DNA of 64,000 nucleotides from Luidia sarsii (taxonomy: Eukaryota > Echinodermata > Asteroidea > Paxillosida > Luidiidae), in assembly GCA_949987565.1 (NCBI GenBank), contig OX465103.1, positions 22,549,037 through 22,613,036 on the forward strand, in the 5' to 3' direction. Shown piece after piece: positions 54,815 to 64,000 of this stretch. A program made the position numbers and the translations under genes. The notes beneath the pieces are model-generated. The model did not search any database. It was not told the DNA's origin and saw nothing but the letters and a program-made list of their open reading frames with translations. The number at the start of each line of letters is the position of its first letter. Within the stretch, counting starts at the first letter, position 1.

Positions 54815-57800
54815 TCAGCGGGAACGGAATCCCTCGAAGGTGGGGCTGAATGGCAGGTATCGGCAGCAGGACCAGCGACGCAGTGCGTCCATCCCGATCG
54901 GTAGCTCGTAGCAGCGCAGCGAAGTCTGGCCACCAGACGCCTTCGGCGGACTGGTGCCCGCACCGGTGGCGCCCACCGTACCCTCGTCGACGACCGACCC
55001 TGCCCTGCAAGACCCTTTATCTGCTTCGGTGGACGTGGACGATCTGTTCTCCTCCACGTCACCCTCTTGATCACCGCCCTGGGCTTTGCCGACTTCATCC
55101 TTGTGTCGCCACTGCGTCAGACCTCTCTCCTCGTCGCTCCCTATAGAGCAAACACCGACAACAATCTCTTGCATTTCACGTACTTGACAAAGGTATGCTC
55201 AAAGGGATAACACAGCGTTGGTCGAGGTCAAAGATTAGCATCCATACGTTGTCTGATCCAACATTATGCATGAAATAGCACACCTTTTTTTTTTTTTAGC
55301 TTAATCCGCCAACCGGGTCTCGAGAAAATGTTTAGATCTCGGGGTGAGACGTAAATTATTTATTTACTCTTTTCTCCAAAAAATACAGCATTTTAGGAAG
55401 AAATACTCAGTGCGAGGTTTCTACTATAACCATCTTCAAACTGTATACATTTCATGCAAATCTGTGAACATTTCTGTTTTTCGATCTTAGGCCTACCAAT
55501 GATGTGTAAGGGCTTTAATGGCCAAGCAGTCAAATTAGGTCCTACGCAATGTAAAGACAACTTAGTTTACCGATCTTTATATAAAGGCAGCACCATTACT
55601 TCAAACAGCTACGTGTTTTTCAAAGAAAAAACTGTGAAATCGTGGGGGTTTTCTCACTGTTGTTATACCAATTGCCCCGAATGAACCTGCATAATGATTG
55701 AATTGCTGCAAAAATCCCTTTCCTAATATTAAAACGTTATTGGTTTTCGATTCTGTGGTCATAGAAGCTAGCAAAGGAGCAGAGAACACGACAATGAGGA
55801 TAAAACTGCCGCCGCTGCACCTTTACTTTCTTTAGAAATAGTTACAATTTAAGTATCAGTCCAAAATACAATCGTTTTTGTCGATCGGTCGGTCTGACAG
55901 TGGATCGGTCGGGCGGACAGTAGGGTGATTGGTCGGTTTGTTTGTTGGATGTTTGGGCCATTGTTTTGCTATTCGTCCATTCGCTCATCACAGACCTGGG
56001 ATAGTGTTGTCCAGAAGAAAGGCCAGAAAGCCGCCAACGAACATGCCCGTGGATAGTATAACGGTAAAGGCTTGATCCAATGTGGCCACTCCTGTGTATG
56101 ACAAAGCCATAGATAATTGTCAAAACTCCGGATAACAAAAATATCGACAATCACCTCATTATTGAGGACATTTTCTTGGCAAAAACGTCATTCGAGAAGG
56201 GCGCCCTCGGCGTGACGTCAGAGGACTGTGCCTCATTGGCCAATCCTATAGGCAGCCCGCTCACATCCCTTACCCCATGCCCACCCACACTGTTTGATTG
56301 GGAGGTGTATGACGTCATTTGAGCATGCAGGGCGCCCTCGACGGAGGTCAATGCGGGACAGTGGCAGACCCTCTGGGCAGCGCGTACACAGCTGTGAGCT
56401 TTCAAAGACCCCCTTTTTTACGAATACCTCGGACTCAGGCTTCGTCCCCGCCGCACTAACTTGAAAATAAAGGTAGTGCATTGTCACTGAATACGGAAGA
56501 TTCCCAATAGTGCGCTCTCACAATATTGCGTGGAATCTGTCGACCCTTTCCAGACGTGCATTGGGTCGACAGATTCCGCGCAGTTGTGATTGGCCAACGT
56601 GTTGCAAACTCTTGAGGGCGCACTTTTGTGAATCGGCCGTATTTACGGGGTTTGTTGCCCTGCCCAGTGCAGAGAAAGTTTACTCTCTAGGCTGGCCATT
56701 CTATCCTTGAATACATGTGAAAGGCTGGGATACGATAACGTGTTGACGAAGTTAAACAACTGGAGCCCTGGCCTTATTTCGTTATAAGAGTCATGTCTTG
56801 TTTGTTCATCTGTATCAGACGGCGCCGGCGCCATGACGTCAATGCGGACGAGGACTGTACCGGTTTTGATGGCGCCCTGGTTATTTCCCAAGTACTCAGG
56901 CACCACGAAGCCCATGATCAGAGAGAAGCCGAGGACGGAGAGATTCCGAGTGGAGTTGAGGTTGATGAACTGGAGATTGGAGAATCCGACTGCCGTCACC
57001 ATACCTGTATAATGAGGTCCAAGCGAAAACAATAAGGGTGCTTATACTGGGGATAGAGTAATGGATTGCTACGACTATGACAATGACTATGCATAGTTGG
57101 GCCGTTACACCGCACAGTCATGGCTGAAGAATTGAGATGATCGGCGAAACGAGCTGTAGTTGACTGGTTAAGGCTACAAACGACGAAGCGGGTGACCTAC
57201 ACGAACGAGAGTGACATAGCACATTACAACCTTGTACCACCGTTTTGGTTTGGTATGAGTCAATTGGGACGAGCTAGGCTCACTGATTAACACCCGTTTA
57301 GAAGCGCACGTCAGCAGCGCAGAGGACTTTAAGTACAAGATTGAGATAGGGAGTGTGTTCGTGGTGGGCGCGGGTGTTCCAAAGGAAGCACAGACGGCCC
57401 ACGAACTCACCGAAGGTGATGCAGATCAAGGCGCCGCCAATGGGGTCTGGAATGGTGGCGAACAGACCGCCTAGTTTACCCAGTTGTCCCACGAGTATCA
57501 TAGTGATGCCAGCGGCTTGCACCACTCTACGGCTGCCGACCTGGGCAGAGCGTAAAGGATCGACACGTCCAACAATGAAGTCACGGTGTGAAACATTTAA
57601 CATTGAATTGGGTTATAGAGGTATTTCTATTATAATACCGGTAATTAACAATACAGATATCCCTATTGTGGAATAAGGTCTGGGACTAATTTCATAGGGC
57701 CGCTTCAGCACCCAAACTTGCTGAAGCACGAAAAGCCCTGCTGAATAAAATGAGATTGCCAACCAAAGTTCCACTTGGTAGATACCCATGATTGGAATGC

Positions 57801-60430
57801 AAGTGAAGTGCAACAAGCATCAAGTGCAATAATGGCTGGTAGTCTGTGTTTTAAACAAGGACGATTGTTCATGCTAAGCAGATTTACTTGCTTAAGCTGC
57901 TCTATAAAATTGGGGCCTGGTCTGGTCTCGTATGGTAAAGCCGCGTTGTCTCGTCTCCATAACAGTGTAGCATAGGCTGCACACCAGTGAAACGCCTTAC
58001 TTTAGTCAGTGCAATGGCGCCAATGTTTTCGCTGTGGGACGTGGTGCCGGTGCCGCTGCCCCAGGCGCCGGACATGATGCAGCCGACGCCCTCAACGAGC
58101 AGGCCCCTGTTGACGGCGTGCGGGGGAGGGGGCGGGGCCCCGGACAGCCTTGCGCATGCGTGGTAGTCACCGATGGACTCGACAATGGAGGCCAGCACAC
58201 CGGCCGTGATTCCCAGAACGCCAGAGGGAGTGACCTGTGGCACGCCCCACTGCCCTGAGAGAAGAAAAGTGACCGGATTCTTATCAAAGTGTTATGATTA
58301 GCGTTATGGCTAAAGCTAAGAATAAGGCTATAGGCTCTGGCACAGGGACATGCATGCCCAAGACCAGGATTCGGTCCAGGACTAGGCCCAGACGCAGACC
58401 CAGACGCTGATGACCCAGACCCAGGCCCAGACGCTGATGACCCAGACCAAGGCCCAGACCCAGACCCAGACGCTGATGACCCAGACCCAGGCCCAGACCC
58501 AGACCCAGACGCTGATGATCGACCCAGACGTTGATGACCCAGACACAGCTAGGTTCAGACCCAGGCCCAGACCCAGCCACAGGCCCATGCCCAGTACTAG
58601 GCATAAGCCCAGGTTCAGACCCAGGCCCAGACCCAGCCTCAGGCCCAAGCCCAGACCTAGGCACAGGCCCAGGTTCAGACCCAGGCCCAGGCCCAGGTTC
58701 AGACCCAGGCCCAGGTTCAGACCCAGGCCCAGGCCCAGGTTCAGACCCAGGCCCAGGTTCAGACCCAGGCCCAGGTTCAGACCCAGGCCCAGGTTCAGAC
58801 CCAGGCCCAGGTTCAGACCCAGGCCCAGGTTCAGACCCAGGCACAGGCCCAGGTTCAGACCCAGGCCCAGGTTCAGACCCAGGCCCAGGTTCAGACCCAG
58901 GCCCAGGTTCAGACCCAGGCACAGGCCCAGGTTCAGACCCAGGCCCAGGTTCAGACCCAGGCACAGGCCCAGGTTCAGACCGAGGCCCAGACCCAGCCAC
59001 AGGGCCAGGTCTGCTTGCTCGCCCAAATCGCTCGCCCTGGTCTACGCGTAGCATCGGACGTGCACGTCCAACGACCGTGTTGTTTTTGTTTGGGGGGGGT
59101 GGCTCCGTACCTGGATAGGGGAGATAAAACCAGACCGAGGTTCGAAGCACTTGTTGGTTGAGGTCAGTTCGTGCGCCGTAGCCGTAGGCGCTTGGATCGT
59201 CCGGGATCACGCCGGTGGTCGTCAGCAGAAAGCACAGCAGCCAGGTGATGCCGATACCGAGGATGATCTGCAAGAGAATCAGTGGGCGAGGACATACAAA
59301 GCTTGATGAGAACCCTTCCGAGGAGATGTGCAAGCAGCTTAAGGGTTGATGCCCCTTGATGACTGGCGCCCACCGCTTGACCGGCAAAGAGAGTTGAAGA
59401 TTCCGGTAGGCCTCCGCCCTACAAGGGCTGGGGCCGATTTCACAAAGGTAGTCCTAACTTCGGACCAGTCGTAGGACTTAGGACTAGTCCCAGTCTTAGG
59501 ATCGATCCTAGCTAAGACTGATCCTAGGATCGATTTCACAAAACACGTCCTAAGTAAGACTAGTCTTAACTCATTGTTATTATGATAAAAACCGAAACCA
59601 ATCGTCGGTCACTGCAGGGGTAGCCCCACCGGGAACAGCTTGAAGAGTCGTATCCAGGTCACGTGGCACTTCTTCGCCTTGCTGAAGCCCAGGCAGGGGA
59701 CGCGCACCTCCGACAGAAACTGGGAGAAAATAATGATGGACACCATCGCCCTACGAGGGAGAGAGAGGGAGGGCAGAGAGGGAATAGTTTAAGGAAGACG
59801 ATGACATGAGTACGATTTCGTTGAATAGCCAGTATAATAATCACGGCGCAGAATGATGCAGCATGAATGAAACAAGCAAAACAGTTATAAAGCTTTAATG
59901 TCTGAAGAATAATCCTTTATTTTGGGTTAAAGGTAGGGTATACATCATTTTGCGAATGTCAAAGCATCGTATCTATAGACTTTGTCCTACCCATTATACA
60001 CCTGATATAACACACCTGAATCAAGTTGTTGGCTCGATCCGTCAGGCACGTCATGAGAAACCAGTGGAAACGAAATCATGCTAACTTTTTTTTCAGACAA
60101 AGAGGGCGGTATTTGTAGAAAGTGCACCTATTTGTTTTGACGATCGTCCGCGGCGATCGTTGGAAAGCCACACAAAATTCAGCCTTTTCTCGAGAACAAC
60201 AGCCCGCCCCCGCCCCCACCCTTCCGCACTCGGGGCTTGCAAACTCACACGACCGCGATGCCCCAGTGCAGGCCCGCCTTGACCGCGGCCGTTTTGAAGA
60301 GGCCGATCCCGATGAGGGCGATGGTCGGGGCCACGGTCAGGGGCCCGATGTAGCGCAGCAGAATGCCCACGATGCCCGCGGCTCCGACGGCCACCTGCAG
60401 GCACGAGGCCACGATGATGGCGCCTTGGAT
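54815..60430 (-). CDS. SLC23 family nucleobase/ascorbate transporter, eight 3' exons (N-terminus not seen)
   Basis: Exons in coding order are 60430-60249, 59750-59630, 59267-59111, 58254-58001, 57540-57411, 57004-56861, 56091-55996 and 55140-54815 (TGA at 54817-54815). All junctions are GT-AG and in phase, giving 469 residues. They match vertebrate SLC23A1/A2 from the middle of the transmembrane core to the C-terminus: [90 protein letters not shown], and a final ELPIGM...[11 protein letters not shown]. Members move ascorbate or nucleobases across the plasma membrane, usually with sodium. The family signature [QEP]NxGxxxxT[RKG] reads [10 protein letters not shown] at 58030-58001. Glu at its first position is typical of nucleobase-type members, whereas vertebrate ascorbate carriers have Pro, so the substrate is open. 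The cytoplasmic tail is longer and richer in Gly, Ser and Thr than in vertebrates. About 130-150 N-terminal residues are missing; no exons for them were recognised up to 64000. Confidence 0.92.
55207..55530 (-). mobile_element. Diverged, inverted copy of the tRNA-array spacer element
   Basis: The reverse complement follows array positions 13727-14090 step by step: AACAGAAATGTTCACAGATT, CAGTTTGAAGATGGTTATAG, TAGAAACCTCGCACT, GGAGAAAAGAGTAAA, TTGGATCAGACAACGTATGG. About 70 bp present in the array copy (the CGGAACAGTACGGCG region) are absent. It lies in the last SLC23 intron. The shared element is therefore a dispersed repeat of about 330-360 bp, not something specific to the array. Confidence 0.85.
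56528..56581. repeat. Short perfect hairpin
   Basis: GCGTGGAATCTGTCGACCC and GGGTCGACAGATTCCGCGC pair over 19 bp (one G-T) around a 16-bp loop, inside an SLC23 intron. Its flanks (GCGCTCTCACAATATT and AGTTGTGATTGG) extend the pairing imperfectly. Confidence 0.85.
58330..59000. repeat. GC-rich minisatellite (CCAGGCCCAGGTTCAGAC) in an SLC23 intron
   Basis: Mainly an 18-bp unit CCAGGCCCAGGTTCAGAC with 24-bp versions carrying an extra CACAGG, preceded by GACCCA hexamers with GACGCTGATGACC inserts. All units are multiples of six, so it probably grew from a hexamer. The very long open frames through it are by-products. Confidence 0.95.
59430..59571. mobile_element. Small foldback element
   Basis: It starts GGGGCCGATTTCACAAAGG, repeats CGATTTCACAAAACACG near the right end, and contains GTCCTAACT/AGGACTAGTCC/TTAGGATCGATCCTA palindromes. 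This style of element is common in marine invertebrate introns. It lies between SLC23 exons. Confidence 0.7.
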
Positions 60431-60479
60431 CTGCACGGTCAACAACAACAACAACAACAAAACTGCCAATGGCTGTCGT

Positions 60480-60805
60480 TACCCCTGTGTTCAAACCACG
60501 GTTCTGGCTCTGGATCTGGCTACGACTCTGGCCCTGACCATGGTCCTTCCAGGTGGCTTTGGCTCTGTCTCTGGTTTCTGTATAATATTTCCCTGTCTCG
60601 ATATCTTCTCTGTCTCTGGCTCTGGCTCCGACTCAGGCTCTGCCTCTGCCTCTGTCTCTGTCTCTGGCTCTGTCTCTCTCTTTCTCTATCTCTGTCTCCA
60701 TATCTGGCTCAGGCTCTGGCTTTGCCTCTGGCTCTGCCTCTGGCTCTGCCTCTGGGTCTGGCTCTGGATCTGGATCTGTCTCCAGCTCTGGCTCTAGGTC
60801 TGACT
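60480..60805. repeat. Pyrimidine-rich hexamer tract (TCTGGC/TCTGTC)
   Basis: Plus-strand runs of CTCTGGCTCTGTCTCTGCCT, purine-rich on the coding strand, starting about 50 bp upstream of the SLC23 exon at 60430-60249. Confidence 0.9.
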
Positions 60806-61381
60806 CTGAACCGTATTTATTTGCTTGAACACGTGGCTTTGTAGGAATTCATTGGATAGGCTGTACGGCCTTGAAGTTTGTATGTAACAATTTCATTCCA
60901 CGGGTTTCATTGACTTTTGCGTAAATCAAACCCGTAGCCATGACATGAGTCTTTGTGGGGTTGCCAGTAGCCGTTAGCAAGTGGCTTCCATACAGCCTCC
61001 GTGTAAATCAAGCCATAGCCACACACACGGGTCTGTGGGGGGTTGCCAACCCCATCTATCTCCCAATAAAAAAAAACCCATCTGCGCTCAACTTATCCAG
61101 GTAAGATTTCTTTGGTTTCAGACAATCCCACTCCCAAATGGGTGTCAATAGTAGAGCAGAAAGCCTGAATGTGGATGGATGATCGAATTGGAGCGTGCTC
61201 AAGTTTGAAAGGAAGATACCATGGAGAGATACAAGCGAAGCCTGCACAATCTATCCAATCTTTCACAGGAGAGCATGTCTCCAGTCTGCAGGGAAGCAAG
61301 TAGTGCACGTTTATCGATACCCCAGGTACCATCAGTATACCATTATCCGTGCTGATGTTTGGCGGCAGTTACAATTTTGAG

Positions 61382-61457
61382 CAAATAACAGAAGTCTAAA
61401 ATTTAGTGGGCCTGACGTTTCGATCCTAGCAGGACCTTTCTCAAATAACAGAAGTCT
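61382..61457 (-). mobile_element. 44-bp Penelope-tail insertion with 16-bp target duplication
   Basis: CAAATAACAGAAGTCT stands at 61382-61397 and again at 61442-61457. The 44 bp between them are, on the minus strand, AGAAAGGTCCTGCTAGGATC plus GAAACGTCAGGCCCACTAAA and TTTT: stem II, the GAAACGTC box and the short tail. The right edge shares CAAA with the full-length element, a microhomology at the truncation point. Confidence 0.85.
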
Positions 61458-61784
61458 GTAGAAGTCTGTGTGCTTGTGAAGCTTGAGTGAATTCCGCCCT
61501 TGATATTAGTTTGAAAATTGGAGAGTGTTTTTTTTTCATTTTTTAGTGGGTTATACCTCTCTCATCCTCGACTTCCATTCCTCCTCCGCTTCGACAAGCT
61601 CCTCCGAAGTGGAATTCGCTGTCGGGAAAAAAAAATTGTTCGAAAATATTGAAGATAATGCTCGTCTGTATATACATGCTGTGCGTATGGTGTCAACCTT
61701 TTGTCATTGGACGTCCCATTAGATGCTGTGGTATTATCAGCTAATTAGTCAGTCGGTTGAAAACAAACGTTTTGCAAAATTTTT

Positions 61785-62835
61785 AAATTTAGTGGGCCTG
61801 ACGTTTCGATCCTAGCAGGACCTTTCTCAAAGGCAGAGTGACAAGGACAACACGGATACATGTACACGAAGGAAGGGGGAATAGAGTGAATAGGACACGG
61901 ATGAGAAACAAAGGACTAAGAGTAAAGCTGGTAGGGTGAGATCAAAGGGAAGGGCAAGGAGTAGGGTAGGGATTCGTGAGGAGAGGGGGAAAGATCAAAG
62001 AGAGAAGTGTGAAGGAGTGAACACAAAAGAAGGATTATCAGAAAGCTGCATGGTGTTAGTCATTACCCTCCTGGATGTTGAGACCATGTGGTTGAATAGT
62101 CCGAAGACGCTTCATCCACATTTTCTCACGGCTAAGACGGACAGCATTACTACGGTGATGCCCAGTACACTCAGATCTGATATCGAATGATCAGGGAGAT
62201 TGAAGTGATACCCAACAGGGGTGTCCATTTTACCGGTTTTGATAGTAGACCTATGGCCATAGATACGTTTTTCGAGAGTGTTTTTGGTCTCACCAACATA
62301 CTGAACATTACAAACTCTACATGAGATGAGGTATATGATATTTGAGGTAGTGCACGTGATAGAGCCATAGGTCGTGTGGGTAGTTCCAGAAGAATGTCCA
62401 TTGAAAGAGTATTTCCTTGACATGTGTCTTGCAAACAATGCATTTCGAGGTACACTTAAATGTACCAAATTTAGTGGGAGGTGAAGTGTCCAAAGGGGGA
62501 ACCTCTGCTCGGACAATTAAGTCACGCAGGTTACGGGGGCGCCTGAAAGCCAAAACAGGCGATTTTGGAATGGCATCAGCCAGACGATCTGAAGTGTGGA
62601 GAATATGGTGGTTTTCTTTAGCAAAATTGTTAAAGATTGCAAAATTGTTAAGGTTGCAATCCGGCCCTCACCTAAATCCCACGGAGTCTCTTTGTGGTCA
62701 GATAAAGGTTTCATCTTAAATGCGGCCACGCGCATGGTCTTCATCTTCATCTTTGGACAGACATTGCATGGGTCTGATTCGATACAGTGTAATTGTGGTC
62801 CGTGTTGTAAACAAAACACAGTCGGACACAAATAA
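61785..62835 (-). mobile_element. Penelope-like retroelement remnant: GIY-YIG endonuclease region and 3' end
   Basis: On the minus strand, 62650-62520 translates with AFRRPRNLRDLIVRAEV, the usual sequence before the endonuclease of Penelope-like elements. The following part in another frame (62460-62190) reads IIYLISCRVCNVQYVGET with KRIYGH downstream, a GIY-YIG nuclease core. Frame changes and a stop near 62665 show it is dead. The reverse-transcriptase domain is not recognisable. Past the coding part come about 250 bp of untranslated sequence and then the hammerhead-like motif at 61834-61796 with its short tail. A Penelope pseudo-LTR with ribozyme would lie in this position. Confidence 0.82.
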
Positions 62836-63817
62836 ACTCTTTTTTCGTACGTTTCTCCCCGGTTTTACAGGAATTTTTTTCCCCCGAAAATTACCCTTTA
62901 CAACTTCCGTAATTTTAAGATGGAAACGTTGGACACTGTAACTTTATAGAATTGGTAAAATGTCTGGCCACTTTGGTCACTTGGCAGTGTCCCAAAATTG
63001 TGTTTTTTTATCGGTTCGAGAATACAACGTTCACTTTCAGATATTGCTTGAGGCAAAAGGAAAGTACACTGTAATAACAAATGCTTGCGAATATTTCATT
63101 GAACTATTTGAAGTTAACATCCATCAATCTTCTAGTAACAGAATTGGCCAATAAAGGAATTGGTTGTGTTGGTCAAAGTCAATCATTATCTCCAAACATC
63201 TGTGATGTAGGCTAAATAGACTAAAGTGTTGTACATTATATAGGACCTTTACCAACACGTTTTTGCCCATAGTGTACGGTCAGTGGCTCATCCTTATAGC
63301 CCTGTTTACATTGCTTGTAATAGCTGTATGTAACGACGCCATTGGGACAATCTAATCGGTCCGAGTGTGACTGCAAGGCTGGCACTCCGTGCATGACGTC
63401 ACAGCCCGAGAGTCGCCCTGCCAGATCCCAATTGCGAATGAGGCCCGATTGGTCGCCACTGGTATAAGACACCGCGGGAAAGAAGCGTGTTGCCATGCCG
63501 CAGTGCAGTGCGTGCGCACGCCTGTGATTCTCGATTCATTCTGAATACGTACACGGGCTTCACGGAGAGTCGGCGCCACCGGTGACGTCATGCACAAAAT
63601 GAGTGCTGGTTGATAGCCCAACACTCCACGCACCTTCGTAGCAGCTTACCTGTGGGGGCAGCTGGGCAGTCTCCACGTTCATTAAGGATCGAGTAGGTAG
63701 GGACGAGGAACGCCAACGATGGCCCCTGCACAATGGGCAGCCTACACATGGAGTTACCAACAACGTGCAGTTGGTGTCAACCCAGACCCCAAAGCGATGA
63801 TAATGTATGATGACCTA

Positions 63818-64000
63818 GGCCGTTTACGTAATGAAGGCTTAGGCTCGGGCTTAGGCTTCGGTCATATTTATCTTACCGGTTATAATGTCACAGGCATCTA
63901 AACATAAGCATTTGGCCCCAGTTTCTTGGTGAATACTCTGTACCTATCAATCCAACAAACCTTCAAATTCGTAAACAAACCACAACCCGGATTTTCAGGT
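63818..64000. mobile_element. MITE-like element, cut by the window end
   Basis: GGCCGTTTACGTAATGAAGG, GCTTAGGCTTCGGTCAT and the later CCCCAGTTTCTTGGTGAATA follow the same order as 54459-54650. The right end is outside the window. Confidence 0.6.

Larger units (their letters stand above)
60431..64000. other. Upstream part of the SLC23 locus, no exon recognised
   Basis: If the transporter gene is intact, this is intron sequence. It holds the TCTGGC tract, two Penelope-type tails, the PLE coding remnant and a MITE-like end. I searched the minus strand for the N-terminal transmembrane signature of SLC23 and found none. Confidence 0.5.

Noticed and set aside
56151..56487. Open frames between SLC23 exons
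   Set aside because: They lie within an intron bounded by well-supported splice sites, show no resemblance to SLC23, and would disrupt the transporter.
58284..59387. A 367-codon frame joining Pro-Gly-Ser repeats to SLC23 sequence
   Set aside because: Only 59267-59111 is a real SLC23 exon. A donor follows at 59110, and the next exon at 58254 continues the protein; the repeat between them is intronic.
744..60430. Co-regulation or a shared pathway for pleckstrin, AMT and SLC23
   Set aside because: They are separated by kilobases of repeats, lie on different strands, and have unrelated functions.
62517..62831. A 104-codon minus-strand frame next to the GIY-YIG remnant
   Set aside because: Its downstream half is an out-of-frame reading of the Penelope remnant; the upstream half is not recognisable.

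Overview
This window is animal nuclear DNA: split genes with GT-AG introns, intron-containing tRNA genes, many micro- and minisatellites, tRNA-derived SINEs, and remnants of a Penelope-like element (PLE) and a LINE. The encoded proteins resemble pleckstrin, mitochondrial aminomethyltransferase and SLC23 transporters. Several interspersed repeats look to me like ones seen in echinoderms, perhaps sea stars. The placement in a marine deuterostome is an inference from memory, not from a search.

Layout. (1) 744-8371, plus strand: a nine-exon pleckstrin-family gene (PH-DEP-PH). Its introns hold a GA-rich polypurine tract, a 12-bp minisatellite, SINEs, PLE tails and a 72-bp-arm hairpin. (2) 8.4-11.7 kb: non-coding DNA with a dead LINE reverse-transcriptase fragment and a 9-bp minisatellite. 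(3) 11718-39725, minus strand: 44 tRNA-Leu(CAA) genes, all intron-containing. Ten roughly 2.5-kb monomers each carry four genes in fixed order, and the centre is a 5,015-bp higher-order repeat (HOR). (4) 39.7-44.4 kb: gene-free, with a self-complementary GTACAT tract and PLE tails. (5) 44411-49770, minus strand: seven coding exons of aminomethyltransferase (AMT, glycine cleavage T-protein), with the N-terminal targeting exon not resolved. (6) 49.8-54.8 kb: foldback elements and two minisatellites, one of about 32 copies of a 51-bp unit. (7) 54815-60430, minus strand: the eight 3' exons of an SLC23 nucleobase/ascorbate transporter, whose N-terminal exons lie beyond the ones I can see. (8) 60.4-64 kb: repeats, including a PLE remnant with a GIY-YIG endonuclease region.

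The most unusual content is the tRNA array and the small repeat that recurs throughout the window. That repeat folds on paper like the hammerhead ribozyme known from Penelope-like elements: stem II, GAAAC and GUC are present, but the first core box is degenerate. It lies downstream of the GIY-YIG remnant, and at two places a fragment of only about 40 bp of it is flanked by 13- and 16-bp direct repeats, as expected for a transposed minimal tail. A spacer element of the tRNA array also has a diverged inverted copy in the last intron of the SLC23 gene.

The three protein genes belong to unrelated processes (phosphoinositide signalling, mitochondrial glycine catabolism, solute uptake) and show no sign of working together.
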